From the NCBI RefSeq assembly GCF_900143535.1, contig NZ_FRFA01000016.1, positions 1 through 64,000 on the forward strand: DNA of 64,000 bases. The letters are read 5' to 3'. How positions within the stretch are numbered: the stretch's first letter is position 1; each line of letters starts with the position of its first letter. Of the stretch, positions 24,981 through 34,655 are shown piece by piece. Source of the DNA: Tateyamaria sp. Alg231-49 (GTDB lineage: Bacteria; Pseudomonadota; Alphaproteobacteria; Rhodobacterales; Rhodobacteraceae). The position numbers and the translations under genes were made by a program. The notes beneath the pieces were generated by a model. That model searched no databases. It was not told where the DNA came from and saw nothing but the letters and a program-made list of their open reading frames with translations.

Positions 24981-25909
24981 AACGTCCATTCGGCGCGACG
25001 CGGTACACGCATCGCCAGCATGGATTTGATCACCGGATTGGCGTAGCGGCGCAGGTCAAGTGCCTCGTAGACGCCTTGTACCACCGCGCCATCAATCTGT
25101 GTTTCGACAACGCTGCGCGAATAGAACGGCGCGTCTAACATGGCTTTGATTTGGCGCGGCGTGGTGCCTGCATCGGCGCGCGTTTCGCGGGGCAGCGACC
25201 AAAGCGTGCGCTTGAACGGGGTCTGTGGCGGTCCTTCCACATGGGTGGCAGTGCCGTCGGGGGCGAAGTTGATCGCGGTGTCCAGCGTGGTGCCGTCGGT
25301 GCGTTTGGCGTCGTAGAAACAAGTGGCGCCGTCCGTCGTGGGATAGCGCGCCCAGACCCACGTTTTGAAGTCGGCTTCCAAGGGCCGCGTGCCAAAGTTG
25401 CTATCGAAATAGCCGTGACCGTCGAACTGCCAGCCGGGGGCTTCAAGGTCGACATTAATCCGCGCTGTGGGCGCAAAGGGTCGCCAGATATGCGCGCCGT
25501 CTGGTGTCAGCGGCAACTCGACTTGGGTGATCGCTGACGGGGTGAGGGTGATCTTACCGCGCATGCGGCTGATCAGGGGCAGGGAAGAAACCTCGTTGAT
25601 ATCAATGGCCAGATCGGTGCCTGTCCATGTCATGGATGACGGGCCGACTTGCAGCGTATCGCGGGTTGCGCGTAAGGCGCTGGATCCACGGTCGGTCATC
25701 GCGAAACGCCCACCTTTGCCATAGGTCGCCACGTTGATGCAGCAGTGGTTTGTCGGATCACCGCGACCCGACCATGCGTACCAAGGCGAGAAGACAGACC
25801 CGATAAACCCAATGATAGACACTGCTTTTTTGCCATCGTCGCTGACGCCGTCGATGTACCACCATGCGTAACCGCCTGATGGGACGTCTAAGTTAAACGC
25901 AGGTCGGTC
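24977..25909 (-). CDS. crtC: Hydroxyneurosporene synthase (carotenoid 1,2-hydratase), start undefined
   Basis: About 310 residues from the conserved N-terminus DRPAFNLDVPSGGYAWWYID. Further family parts are FIGSVFSPWYAWSGRGDP, WQFDGHGYFDSNFGTRPLE and TCFYDAKRTDG. CrtC adds water across the 1,2 double bond of neurosporene-type carotenoids. There is no ATG, GTG or TTG in frame near this N-terminus; the next in-frame ATG (26185) would add 96 residues encoded inside crtD. The crtC frame is in the -1 frame relative to the overlapping end of crtD, whose last codons include ATG at 25911. The start given is where family similarity begins, not a proven start codon. Confidence 0.85.
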   Translation of the reverse strand, partial: DRPAFNLDVPSGGYAWWYIDGVSDDGKKAVSIIGFIGSVFSPWYAWSGRGDPTNHCCINVATYGKGGRFAMTDRGSSALRATRDTLQVGPSSMTWTGTDLAIDINEVSSLPLISRMRGKITLTPSAITQVELPLTPDGAHIWRPFAPTARINVDLEAPGWQFDGHGYFDSNFGTRPLEADFKTWVWARYPTTDGATCFYDAKRTDGTTLDTAINFAPDGTATHVEGPPQTPFKRTLWSLPRETRADAGTTPRQIKAMLDAPFYSRSVVETQIDGAVVQGVYEALDLRRYANPVIKSMLAMRVPRRAEWTF

Positions 25910-27354
25910 ATGATCGCCGCGGCCGCGTGGCGCGCGGATAACGCAGCCATCGGCACCCCCGCCCCCGGATGCGCGCCACCGCCTGTCAGGTAAAGCCCTT
26001 TCACCGCTGTCCGCGCCGTTGGCCGCTTGAACGCCGCCATCATCCCGTGCGGGGATCGCCCGTAAAGTGACCCCATCGACGCGGGGAACATCGCCGCGAA
26101 GTCCTGTGGTTGCGTCACAGTGTCCGGCGTGGGCGAGAACGTCAGCCCGTGCTGGGATAGCGTGCTTAGGATCAGTGTTTTGCATGTCTCTCTCGCTTTG
26201 TCGGTTGAGGCGGGGGGGCTGTTGAGGATGATCTCAAACCGCTCGGGTCCTGTTGGGGTGGCGTTGCCGAAACGGTCTTGGGCACAAACATAAAGCGTGG
26301 GGTCGGGTTGCGGCTGGCCTTGGGTCAGTGGCGTGTATTCGGTGTGCGGGTCGCGCGCGAAAAAGACGTTGTGCGCCGAAAGGTCAGCGCCCTGCGGGAT
26401 CGCGGCGAAGGACATGACACTGGCGGATAAGCTGCGCGGGTCTGTGCCTGTGTCCGGCACGGCGGATTGGGCGGCTGGGCCAAGCGCGCCTGTGGTCAAA
26501 GCGCGCGGATCGCCATTGAAGATCACCGCATCAACCGCGTGGCGGGCGCCGTCCGTGTGGATCGCGCAAGCGGTGCCTGACTGCGCCTCGATCCGGTTGA
26601 TGTGGCCGTTGTAGTGAAAGACCGCACCAAAGGTCATGGCGCATTTTTCGATGGCACGCGCAAGCTGGTGCATCCCGCCTTGGACGTGCCAGACGCCTTG
26701 CGCCTCGGCGTGATAGATCAGGCCCAGCAGCGCGGGAGCCGCGTTTGGCAGGCCGCCAACATAGGTGGCGTAGCGGGCGAAAAGCTGGGCAAGACGCGGT
26801 TCGCTGAACTGTTTGCGCAACGATCCCGCAAGGCTGCGCAGCGGGTCCATCGCGGGAATCAGGTGGGGGTTTGTGGCGACAAGACGGGTCAGCGCGGGCA
26901 ACGATGGTGCAGCGGATTGCATCATGCTGGGGTTGAAAGCGTGAAAGAGTTTCGCGGTCTTTTGGCTGAAGGCTGTAAACTCTGCCGCTGATTTTGGGCC
27001 GAACATTGTGTGGATGTTATCGGCGCTTTCGGCATGGTTGCGCATCAGGTCAAGGCAGGTGCCGTCTGGCCAAAAGTGCCGCGCGATGACGTCTTGTAGG
27101 GTCAGCGTGACGTGATCGTCCAACTGCAAGCCGACCTCTGCAAACAAGGCATCGAACACTGATTTTAACGTCAGAACCGTGGGGCCTGCGTCGACGGGTC
27201 CGGCGACGGATGGCAAGGTGCGTATTTTGCCGCCGGGGGTGGCGTGGCGTTCAAACACTGACACGCGCGCGCCGCTGTGCGCCAAGCGCAGCGCCGCCGC
27301 CAAACCGCCGATGCCCGCGCCGATGATTGCGATATGCGGTGCGGTGTGGGTCAA
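25888..27354 (-). CDS. crtD: Methoxyneurosporene (hydroxyneurosporene) dehydrogenase
   Basis: 488 residues, an FAD-dependent CrtI-type desaturase: HIAIIGAGIGGLAAALRL at the N-terminus, GGKIRTLPSVAGPVDAGPTV, and C-terminal LTGGGAHPGAGVPMAALSA. It introduces the 3,4 double bond in the spheroidene pathway. A TTG at 27354 with AAAGGA about 10 bases upstream places the dinucleotide fold 8 residues in, as in relatives. An ATG at 27423 would add 23 residues and would put a PpsR-type site inside the coding region, so TTG is preferred. It overlaps crtC at the 3' end. Confidence 0.9.
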   Translation of the reverse strand: MTHTAPHIAIIGAGIGGLAAALRLAHSGARVSVFERHATPGGKIRTLPSVAGPVDAGPTVLTLKSVFDALFAEVGLQLDDHVTLTLQDVIARHFWPDGTCLDLMRNHAESADNIHTMFGPKSAAEFTAFSQKTAKLFHAFNPSMMQSAAPSLPALTRLVATNPHLIPAMDPLRSLAGSLRKQFSEPRLAQLFARYATYVGGLPNAAPALLGLIYHAEAQGVWHVQGGMHQLARAIEKCAMTFGAVFHYNGHINRIEAQSGTACAIHTDGARHAVDAVIFNGDPRALTTGALGPAAQSAVPDTGTDPRSLSASVMSFAAIPQGADLSAHNVFFARDPHTEYTPLTQGQPQPDPTLYVCAQDRFGNATPTGPERFEIILNSPPASTDKARETCKTLILSTLSQHGLTFSPTPDTVTQPQDFAAMFPASMGSLYGRSPHGMMAAFKRPTARTAVKGLYLTGGGAHPGAGVPMAALSARHAAAAIMTDLRLT

Positions 27355-27404
27355 GGGGGTGGAGTCCTTTCGCAAAGCTTCGGGATTGACAGCAGGTGGC
27401 AATC

Positions 27405-27422
27405 TGTCCAGTTTAGTTGACA
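27405..27422. promoter_or_regulatory. PpsR/CrtJ operator, crtD/crtE intergenic
   Basis: TGTCCAGTTTAGTTGACA fits TGT-N12-ACA. It lies 51 bases upstream of the TTG start proposed for crtD and 64 bases upstream of crtE, so it could control both divergent units. Confidence 0.65.
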
Positions 27423-27485
27423 TTATACATGCCATCAAGATCTTACACTTGTGATGGTGGCGCAAGCTGACCCGAGGAGTGGCCC

Positions 27486-28361
27486 ATGGCGTTCACTGAC
27501 CGTATCGAGACTGCAATTTCCAGCGCGATTGTAGGTGGGCAAACGGCACCTTCGCCGGGTCGCCTTGCCTCGGCTTTGCATTATGCGGTCACGCCGGGGG
27601 GTGCGCGGATTAGGCCGACAATTTTGCTCAGTGTCGCGACAGCCTGTGGTGATGACACCCCGAAACTGGCGGATGTGGCGGCAGCGGCGCTAGAGCTTAT
27701 TCACTGCGCGTCGCTGGTGCATGATGACCTGCCATGCTTTGATGATGCCGATACGCGGCGCGGCAAGCCGTCGGTGCACCGCGCCTTTGGCGAACCGCTT
27801 GCGGTGCTGACGGGTGACAGTCTGATCGTGATGGCGTTCACGGTTTTGACGCAGGCTGCACATCTGCATCCAACGCGCGCGATTGAACTGATGAAGGTGA
27901 TTGCCGAACGCACCGGCATGCCGAACGGGATTTGTGCCGGCCAAGGCTGGGAAAGCGAAAGCCAGATTGATCTGTCAGCGTATCACCGTGCCAAGACCGG
28001 TGCCTTGTTCATTGCTGCGACCCAGATGGGCGCGATTGCTGCTGGGCAAGACGGCGCGCCATGGGATGAACTTGGCGCGCGCATTGGCGAGGCGTTTCAA
28101 GTTGCCGATGATCTGCGCGATGCGCTGTATGACGAAGTGACATTGGGTAAGCCTGTGGGTCAGGATGATTTGCACGGACGCCCCAATGCTGTGGCTGAAC
28201 TGGGCGTCGAAGGCGCGATTGCGCGGATGAAAGACATCCTAAGCGGTGCGATTTCGTCGATCCCGAAATGTCCCGGGGAGGCGATGCTGGCGCAGATGGT
28301 CAACGCGCAGGCCGAGATGCTGACGCCGATGAAATGGCGCAGCACAGTTCCCGGTGAATAG
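27486..28361 (+). CDS. crtE: Geranylgeranyl diphosphate synthase
   Basis: 291 residues, trans-prenyltransferase with the first Asp-rich motif HDDLPCFDDADTRRGKPS (about 78-95) and the second, VADDLRDALYD. It extends prenyl diphosphates to C20 for both carotenoids and the bacteriochlorophyll tail. GAGGAG lies 7 bases before the ATG. It heads the crtEF-bchCXYZ-puf superoperon and its stop abuts the crtF ATG. Confidence 0.96.
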   Translation: MAFTDRIETAISSAIVGGQTAPSPGRLASALHYAVTPGGARIRPTILLSVATACGDDTPKLADVAAAALELIHCASLVHDDLPCFDDADTRRGKPSVHRAFGEPLAVLTGDSLIVMAFTVLTQAAHLHPTRAIELMKVIAERTGMPNGICAGQGWESESQIDLSAYHRAKTGALFIAATQMGAIAAGQDGAPWDELGARIGEAFQVADDLRDALYDEVTLGKPVGQDDLHGRPNAVAELGVEGAIARMKDILSGAISSIPKCPGEAMLAQMVNAQAEMLTPMKWRSTVPGE

Positions 28362-29495
28362 ATGACCGATGTGCCTGTCGGTGCGCGCGTCCTGCGGGGG
28401 CGCGGCTGGGCTGCGCGGCTAATCGCCTCGCGCAAATTCCAGAAATGGGCGGCAGGGTTTTTGCCCACACGCGGTATCGTGCGGCGTGAAGGCGAGGCGT
28501 TGTTTGATCTGCTATCGGGGTTTTGCCAAAGCCAGATTTTGATGGCCTTGGTGCAGTTTGATATCCCTCAGATGTTGCTTGCGCGTCCGCGCATGGTTGA
28601 TGAATTGGCGCAGCTTTGTGATGTGCCCCCTGCGCGGATGGTGATCCTGATGCGTGCCGCCGAAGCCTTGGCTTTGGTCAAGCAAAAGCGCGGCGGACGG
28701 TTTGTGCTTGCGCGGCGCGGGGCCGCTTTGGTCGGGGTGCCGGGCTTGGCGGATATGATCAAGCACCACGACATTCTGTACCGCGATCTGGCCGATTCCG
28801 TCGCGTTCTTTCGCGGCGAGACGAAGACAGAGCTGGCCGATTTCTGGCCTTATGTTTTTGGTGGCGAGATGGATGCGGATGTGGCCAAGACTTATTCCGA
28901 TCTGATGGCGCAAAGCCAAGAGCTTGTGGCGGAAGACACGTTGCGTGCGCTTGATTTTTCCAAGGCTACGACGCTGTTGGATGTTGGCGGCGGGTCGGGT
29001 GCGTTTCTGGAAAAGGTTGGGCGGGCCTATCCGAAGCTGGACCTGATGTTGTTCGATCTGCCGAAAGTCGCGCCAAGTGCGGCACCGCGTTTTGCCGCCG
29101 CTGGCATGATGGCGCGCGCGCAGATCGCTGAAGGGTCGTTCGTGCACGACCCGATTCCCACAGGGGCCGATGCGATCAGTTTGGTGCGGGTGTTGTACGA
29201 TCATTCTGACACCATGGTCGCGGCTTTGTTGGCCAAGTGTCACGCAGCGCTGGCTGACGACGGGTTGCTTTATATCTCGGAACCGATGTCGGGGGGCGAT
29301 GCGCCGGAACGGGCGGGTGATGTATACTTTGCCCTTTATACATTGGCGATGCAGACCGGAAAGGCGCGTTCTATTGCCGAGATTTCGGCACTTTGCACCG
29401 ACGCTGGTTTTGAAGTTATTGCAACGCCTAAGCCGCTGCGATCTTTCGTGACGCGGTGTTTGTTGGCGCGGAAGTTAAATGTCAATAAATATTGA
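28362..29495 (+). CDS. crtF: Hydroxyneurosporene O-methyltransferase
   Basis: 377 residues, SAM-dependent methyltransferase with the glycine-rich motif TTLLDVGGGSGAFLEKVG (about 206-223) and a dimerisation domain ahead of it. It methylates the 1-hydroxyl made by CrtC. Its last codons (LNVNKY, stop) are embedded in the first PpsR-type operator of bchC. Confidence 0.95.
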   Translation: MTDVPVGARVLRGRGWAARLIASRKFQKWAAGFLPTRGIVRREGEALFDLLSGFCQSQILMALVQFDIPQMLLARPRMVDELAQLCDVPPARMVILMRAAEALALVKQKRGGRFVLARRGAALVGVPGLADMIKHHDILYRDLADSVAFFRGETKTELADFWPYVFGGEMDADVAKTYSDLMAQSQELVAEDTLRALDFSKATTLLDVGGGSGAFLEKVGRAYPKLDLMLFDLPKVAPSAAPRFAAAGMMARAQIAEGSFVHDPIPTGADAISLVRVLYDHSDTMVAALLAKCHAALADDGLLYISEPMSGGDAPERAGDVYFALYTLAMQTGKARSIAEISALCTDAGFEVIATPKPLRSFVTRCLLARKLNVNKY

Positions 29496-29497
29496 CA
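29480..29497. promoter_or_regulatory. PpsR/CrtJ operator 1 of bchC
   Basis: TGTCAATAAATATTGACA has TGTCAAT/ATTGACA arms, the best palindrome of the nine sites. Its right arm contains TTGACA (29492-29497), a -35-like hexamer, so binding would block the promoter. It overlaps the end of crtF. Confidence 0.85.
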
Positions 29498-29505
29498 CTT
29501 AAATA

Positions 29506-29523
29506 TGTCAGTTTTACGCTACA
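29506..29523. promoter_or_regulatory. PpsR/CrtJ operator 2 of bchC
   Basis: TGTCAGTTTTACGCTACA fits TGT-N12-ACA, 8 bases after the first site. The two-site arrangement matches known cooperative CrtJ binding at the Rhodobacter bchC promoter. Confidence 0.78.
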
Positions 29524-29593
29524 TTCTAGAAAATGCCGTTATGCGTTCTGACGCTTGGTTCGGAAAAACGCATTGTTCGGGAGGGGAGCCGCA

Positions 29594-30535
29594 TTGCAAA
29601 CCACTGCCGTCATTCTGAAAGGTCCGCGCGATCTTTGTCTGGATACGCTGGATATCACCGCCCCGATGGCTGGTGATTTGGTTGTGCGGGTCGATCATTC
29701 TGGCATCTCAACAGGCACTGAAAAACTGTTCTGGTCGGGCGAGATGCCGCCGTTCCCTGGTATGGGTTATCCGCTTGTGCCGGGATATGAGGCTGCGGGC
29801 GAGGTTGTTGAAACCAGTGCGGGCAGTCAGTTCAAAGTGGGCGACCGGGTCTTTGTGCCGGGCGCAAATTGTTATGAAGAAGCGTTCGGCCTGTTCGGTG
29901 GTGCGGCGCGTTTGCTTGTCACCGCCGAGGATCGCGTCACGAAGATTGATGCAGGTTTTGGTGCCGAAGGTGCGCTGCTTGCGCTGGCTGCAACTGCGCG
30001 TCACGCGATGGCGGGGCAGGGGAAAGCGGTACCTGATCTGATCGTGGGGCACGGCGTGCTTGGTCACTTGCTTGCGCGCTTGACTGTGGCCGCTGGCGCG
30101 CCTGCGCCCACGGTATGGGAAATTGACCCCGCGCGCCGGATCGGTGCTGTTGGCTATGATGTGATTGATCCCGAAACCGACGACCGGTGCGATTACGCAT
30201 CGGCCTACGATGCTTCGGGTTCGACAGCGGTTTTGCCGCAACTGATCGGGCGGATCGCCAAAGGCGGTGAGATCGTGTTGGCGGGGTTCTACACTGATCC
30301 CATCAGCTTTGCCTTCCCGCCTGCCTTTATGAAAGAGGCGCGGTTCCGCATCGCGGCCGAATGGACCAAAGACGATCTGACCGTCACGCGCGCGCTTGTT
30401 GAAAGCGGCAGCCTAAGCCTTGGCGGATTAATCACACACACATCAAACGCGGCTGACGCGCGGGGCGCCTATGACACGGCGTTCAGCGATCCGGCTTGCC
30501 TGAAGATGATGCTTAACTGGAAGGATGCGTCGTGA
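29594..30535 (+). CDS. bchC: 3-hydroxyethyl bacteriochlorophyllide a dehydrogenase
   Basis: 313 residues, MDR-type dehydrogenase beginning [16 protein letters not shown], with [18 protein letters not shown] and [12 protein letters not shown]. It oxidises the 3-hydroxyethyl group to acetyl, a late step toward bacteriochlorophyllide a. The start is taken as TTG at 29594, preceded by GGGAGGGG; the upstream in-frame start at 29555 would add 13 residues not seen in the family. The stop overlaps bchX. Confidence 0.94.
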   Translation: MQTTAVILKGPRDLCLDTLDITAPMAGDLVVRVDHSGISTGTEKLFWSGEMPPFPGMGYPLVPGYEAAGEVVETSAGSQFKVGDRVFVPGANCYEEAFGLFGGAARLLVTAEDRVTKIDAGFGAEGALLALAATARHAMAGQGKAVPDLIVGHGVLGHLLARLTVAAGAPAPTVWEIDPARRIGAVGYDVIDPETDDRCDYASAYDASGSTAVLPQLIGRIAKGGEIVLAGFYTDPISFAFPPAFMKEARFRIAAEWTKDDLTVTRALVESGSLSLGGLITHTSNAADARGAYDTAFSDPACLKMMLNWKDAS

Positions 30536-31533
30536 AAGACGAAGTGCCAAATCTCAAAGATTTTGACCAGCGCCTGCGTGACGAAGCAGCTGAACCAACG
30601 CTCGAGGTTCCTCAAGGGGAACCGACCAGCAAGACACAGATCATCGCGATTTACGGCAAGGGTGGCATCGGCAAATCATTCACGCTTGCGAACCTCAGCC
30701 ATATGATGGCCGAGCAAGGCAAGCGCGTGTTGTTGATTGGTTGCGACCCGAAGTCCGACACGACGTCGTTGCTGTTTGGCGGCAAGGCGTGCCCGACGAT
30801 TATCGAAACCTCTGGCAAGAAAAAGATTGCTGGCGAAGAGGTCAAGATCGGTGACGTTTGTTTCAAGCGCGGCGGTGTCTACGCGATGGAGCTTGGCGGA
30901 CCAGAGGTCGGTCGCGGCTGCGGTGGTCGCGGGATTATTCATGGGTTTGAATTGCTGGAAAAGCTAGGGTTCCATGATTGGGATTTCGATTATGTGCTGC
31001 TTGATTTCCTTGGCGACGTGGTCTGCGGCGGCTTTGGTTTGCCGATCGCGCGCGACATGGCGCAGAAGGTTATCCTTGTGGCGTCCAACGATTTACAGTC
31101 GCTTTATGTGGCCAACAACGTGTGTTCCGCCGTGGAATATTTCCGCAAGATGGGCGGCAATGTTGGCGTTGCGGGTCTGGTGATTAACAAAGATGACGGC
31201 ACGGGCGAGGCTGCGGCCTTTGCCGAGGCTGTGGATATCCCAATCCTTTCCGCCATTCCGCAAGACGATGATTTGCGCAAAAAGTCCGCAAATTATCAGA
31301 TTGTTGGAACGTCAGAATCCCAATGGGGTGAATTGTTTGGTCAGCTTGGTGACGCGGTGGGCCTTGCCCCGCCTGTGCGACCGACACCGCTGGATCAGGA
31401 CGGATTGCTGGGCCTGTTCGATAGCAAAGACACCGGCGGTGATTATGAATTGGTGCCTGCAACCGACGCGGATATGCGCGGCACGAAATCAGCGCCAAAG
31501 GCCAGCCTAGAAGTGGTTTATGATAATGTCTGA
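30532..31533 (+). CDS. bchX: Chlorophyllide a reductase iron protein BchX
   Basis: 333 residues, a NifH-like ATPase with P-loop [17 protein letters not shown] (about 42) and the two cysteines that bridge a 4Fe-4S cluster between monomers ([10 protein letters not shown] and [11 protein letters not shown]). It delivers electrons to BchY-BchZ to reduce the C7-C8 bond of chlorophyllide a. It starts GTG, overlapping the bchC stop. Confidence 0.97.
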   Translation: MKDEVPNLKDFDQRLRDEAAEPTLEVPQGEPTSKTQIIAIYGKGGIGKSFTLANLSHMMAEQGKRVLLIGCDPKSDTTSLLFGGKACPTIIETSGKKKIAGEEVKIGDVCFKRGGVYAMELGGPEVGRGCGGRGIIHGFELLEKLGFHDWDFDYVLLDFLGDVVCGGFGLPIARDMAQKVILVASNDLQSLYVANNVCSAVEYFRKMGGNVGVAGLVINKDDGTGEAAAFAEAVDIPILSAIPQDDDLRKKSANYQIVGTSESQWGELFGQLGDAVGLAPPVRPTPLDQDGLLGLFDSKDTGGDYELVPATDADMRGTKSAPKASLEVVYDNV

Positions 31534-33106
31534 AGGCACGGAACTTGGCCGTGAAGGGTTTGAGGTCGGCTATGACGCCGACGGGAACCTATCAGTGACC
31601 GAAGCGCGCGAGGCTGTTGAAGCCATCGCCGTCGAAGGTGGCTGCACGGCTGGGGTCGGTGCGATGGATGCGGTGGCGCGTGCTGCTGGCAAGTCCGAGA
31701 TCTTGGATCAATACGCCGCCGACTATCCACAAGGACCGCACGATAAACCACAAAGCATGTGCCCTGCGTTCGGGTCATTGCGCGTTGGTCTGCGGATGAA
31801 ACGCACCGCCACGATCCTCAGCGGGTCGGCGTGTTGCGTGTATGGTTTGACGTTTGTGTCGCACTTTTATGGCGCGCGCAGGTCGGTGGGTTATGTGCCG
31901 TTTAACTCGGAAACGTTGGTCACGGGTAAGCTGTTTGAAGACATCCGCGAGGCCGTGCGTGACGTGGCCGATCCCGCCAAGCTGGACGCGATTGTAGTGA
32001 CAAACCTGTGTGTGCCAACGGCTTCGGGCGTGCCGCTGCGGTTGTTGCCAGAGGAAATTAACGGCGTGCGTGTCGTCGGCATTGACGTGCCCGGCTTTGG
32101 CATTCCGACGCATGCGGAAGCCAAAGATGTGCTGGCGGGCGCGATGCTGAATTACGCGCGCAAAGAAATTGAGGCAGGTCCTGTCGCCATGCCTGCAAGC
32201 GGCAAGTCGGATCGCCCGACTGTTAGCCTTTTGGGCGAAATGTTCCCTGCTGATCCGATGGTGATCGGGCAGATGTTGGCGCCGCTTGGTCTGGCTGCTG
32301 GTCCAGTTGTGCCGTGCCGTGAATGGCGCGAGTTGTATGCGGCTCTTGATTGTGGTGCGGTCGCGGCGATCCATCCGTTCTACACCGCCAGCGTGCGCGA
32401 ATTCCAAGCGGCGGGGCGTCCGGTGATCGGGTCCGCGCCTGTCGGTTTTGACGGCACCGGCACGTGGTTGTCTGCGATTGGCGATGCGTTTGGCTTGCCG
32501 CAGAAAACGGTTGATGCGGCGAAAAACCAATTCTTGCCCGTGATCAAAGGTGCGCTGGAAGGTGCGCCGATCAATGGGACGATCACGTTGTCGGGCTATG
32601 AAGGTAGCGAGCTTTTGGTGGCGCGTCTTCTGATCGAAAGCGGGGCTGATGTGCCGTATGTTGGCACGGCGTGTCCGAAGACGCCTTGGAACGAGGCTGA
32701 TGCAGCTTGGTTGGCGGACAAAGGTGTGCAGGTGAAATTCCGTGCGTCTTTGGAAGACGATTGTGCCGCGATGGAGGCGACCCAGCCGGACTTGGCCATC
32801 GGCACGACGCCCGTTGTGCAAAAGGGCAAAGAGTTGGGTATCCCGTCGCTCTATTTCACGAACCTGATTTCTGCGCGGCCTTTGATGGGGCCAGCGGGGG
32901 CGGGATCTTTGGCGCAGGTCGTCAACGCGGCGATGGGCAACAAGGCGCGGATGGATCACATGCGCGCGTTTTTCGAAGGCGTAGGTCACGGCGACACAGC
33001 TGGCGTTTGGGAAAAATCGCCAAACGTGCAACCGGGGTTCCGTGCGACGAATTCAAAGAAATTAGAGCGTGCTGCTAAGGCTGCTAAAGCGGCGGAGATG
33101 ATTTAG
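31526..33106 (+). CDS. bchY: Chlorophyllide a reductase subunit Y
   Basis: 526 residues, a NifD-like catalytic subunit. Conserved cysteines occur in QSMCPAFGSLRVG and ILSGSACCVYGL, and in VVTNLCVPTASG. With BchZ it holds a 4Fe-4S cluster and the substrate. ATG at 31526 overlaps the end of bchX by eight bases; an ATG two codons earlier is possible. Confidence 0.96.
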   Translation: MSEGTELGREGFEVGYDADGNLSVTEAREAVEAIAVEGGCTAGVGAMDAVARAAGKSEILDQYAADYPQGPHDKPQSMCPAFGSLRVGLRMKRTATILSGSACCVYGLTFVSHFYGARRSVGYVPFNSETLVTGKLFEDIREAVRDVADPAKLDAIVVTNLCVPTASGVPLRLLPEEINGVRVVGIDVPGFGIPTHAEAKDVLAGAMLNYARKEIEAGPVAMPASGKSDRPTVSLLGEMFPADPMVIGQMLAPLGLAAGPVVPCREWRELYAALDCGAVAAIHPFYTASVREFQAAGRPVIGSAPVGFDGTGTWLSAIGDAFGLPQKTVDAAKNQFLPVIKGALEGAPINGTITLSGYEGSELLVARLLIESGADVPYVGTACPKTPWNEADAAWLADKGVQVKFRASLEDDCAAMEATQPDLAIGTTPVVQKGKELGIPSLYFTNLISARPLMGPAGAGSLAQVVNAAMGNKARMDHMRAFFEGVGHGDTAGVWEKSPNVQPGFRATNSKKLERAAKAAKAAEMI

Positions 33107-33109
33107 TGT

Positions 33110-33129
33110 GCGTTTATGATCATAAACGC
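33110..33129. repeat. Perfect 20-bp palindrome between bchY and bchZ
   Basis: GCGTTTATGATCATAAACGC, flanked by further partly pairing bases (GTGT... / ...GCAC). It begins 4 bases after the bchY stop and lies about 65 bases before bchZ. As RNA it could fold into a hairpin; as DNA it could be an operator. No U-run follows. Confidence 0.75.
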
Positions 33130-33194
33130 GCACAGCGCGAGGCAGCGAATGCGCAGCGATCGTGTTCGTGCCACCTCTATCAGGGGGGTGCAAC

Positions 33195-34655
33195 GTGTTA
33201 GTGCAAGATCACGATCGCGCGGGCGGATATTGGGGGGCGGTCTATGCCTTCTGCGCCGTCAAAGGACTGCAATGTGTGATCGACGGGCCGGTGGGATGTG
33301 AAAACCTGCCCGTGACGTCCGTCTTGCATTACACCGACGGCTTGCCACCGCATGAATTGCCCATCGTCGTCACCGGATTGGGCGAAGAGGAAATGGGATC
33401 AGGCACCGAGGAATCGATGAAGCGGGCTTGGGACGTTTTGGATCCTACCTTGCCAGCGGTTGTGGTGACGGGGTCGATTTCCGAGATGATTGGTGGCGGT
33501 GTCACGCCGCAGGGGACCAACATTCAACGGTTCTTGCCGCGTACGATTGACGAGGATCAGTGGGAAGCGGCTGACCGCGCGATGACGTGGATCTTTACCG
33601 AATTCGGGATGACCAAAGGCCGGATGCCGCCCGAGAAAAAGCGCGAGGAAGGTGCAGCCCCGCGCGTGAATATTTTGGGCCCGATGTATGGCACGTTTAA
33701 TATGCCATCCGATCTAGCGGAAATTCGGCGGTTGGTCGAAGGCATTGGTGCCGAGATTAATATGGTCATGCCGCTGGGTGCGCATGTTGCTGAAATGCGC
33801 GGTCTTGTGAATGCGGATGTGAATATCTGTATGTATCGCGAATTTGGGCGCGGACTTTGTGAGGTTTTGAATAAGCCGTATTTACAAGCGCCAATCGGAA
33901 TTGAATCTACGACTAAGTTTTTGCGGATGTTGGGTGAATTGCTGGGCCTTGATCCCGCGCCGTTTATTGAACAAGAAAAACACTCGACGATTAAACCTGT
34001 TTGGGATTTGTGGCGGTCCGTGACGCAAGATTTCTTTGCAACCGCGTCTTTCGCAATTGTTGCCAATGAAACCTATACGCGCGGTATTCAGAATTATCTG
34101 GATACGGATTTGGGATTGCCTTGCGCATTTGCGATAGCGCGTTTGCGCGGCAAGAAAACGAATAACGACGATGTGCGCGATATGATGCACAAAACAAAGC
34201 CGCTGATTGTTCTGGGGTCCATCAATGAAAAGATGTACCTGGCCGAAATGAAAGCGGGCTTTGGTCCGGCACCCTCGTTTATTCCAGCATCATTTCCGGG
34301 CGCTGCAATTCGGCGGGCAACGGGTACGCCGTTTATGGGCTACGCAGGGGCCACGTATTTGTTGCAAGAAGTTTGCAACAGCTTGTTTGATGCACTGTTC
34401 CACATCTTGCCGCTTGGCACTGAAATGGATGCGACACTTGCCACATCAACGACATTGCGCCGCGATTTCCCTTGGGATGCTGACGCGCAAAAACGACTGG
34501 ATGAGATCGTTGCATCCCATCCCATTCTGACACGGATTTCCGCCGCGAAAACCCTGAGAGATGCCGCTGAAAAGCGTGCGCTCGAAACGGGTGCGGAACG
34601 GGTCGTGTTGGAAAATGTAGATGATCTTCAACCAGCTATGGGAGAGACTAAATGA
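33195..34655 (+). CDS. bchZ: Chlorophyllide a reductase subunit Z
   Basis: 486 residues, a NifK-like subunit beginning [18 protein letters not shown], with conserved [20 protein letters not shown] and [19 protein letters not shown] at 33195 is chosen since the family N-terminus starts there and GGGGGG lies 6 bases upstream. The stop overlaps the pufQ start. The 3' part of bchZ normally carries the puf promoter in Rhodobacter. Confidence 0.95.
   Translation: MLVQDHDRAGGYWGAVYAFCAVKGLQCVIDGPVGCENLPVTSVLHYTDGLPPHELPIVVTGLGEEEMGSGTEESMKRAWDVLDPTLPAVVVTGSISEMIGGGVTPQGTNIQRFLPRTIDEDQWEAADRAMTWIFTEFGMTKGRMPPEKKREEGAAPRVNILGPMYGTFNMPSDLAEIRRLVEGIGAEINMVMPLGAHVAEMRGLVNADVNICMYREFGRGLCEVLNKPYLQAPIGIESTTKFLRMLGELLGLDPAPFIEQEKHSTIKPVWDLWRSVTQDFFATASFAIVANETYTRGIQNYLDTDLGLPCAFAIARLRGKKTNNDDVRDMMHKTKPLIVLGSINEKMYLAEMKAGFGPAPSFIPASFPGAAIRRATGTPFMGYAGATYLLQEVCNSLFDALFHILPLGTEMDATLATSTTLRRDFPWDADAQKRLDEIVASHPILTRISAAKTLRDAAEKRALETGAERVVLENVDDLQPAMGETK

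Noticed and set aside
25910-26185. In-frame 96-residue N-terminal extension of crtC from ATG 26185
   Set aside because: It lies wholly within crtD in another frame, is low-complexity, and is absent from the CrtC family as I know it.
32000-33000. tRNA or rRNA genes within the PGC
   Set aside because: No cloverleaf-like sequence was noticed in reading the cluster; only the 3'-end fragment near 17494 was seen, and it lacks the 5' half.
31775-33031. 418-codon minus-strand frame opposite bchY
   Set aside because: An antisense shadow in a GC-rich gene; the sequence is His/Arg-rich without recognisable domains, while bchY is certain.
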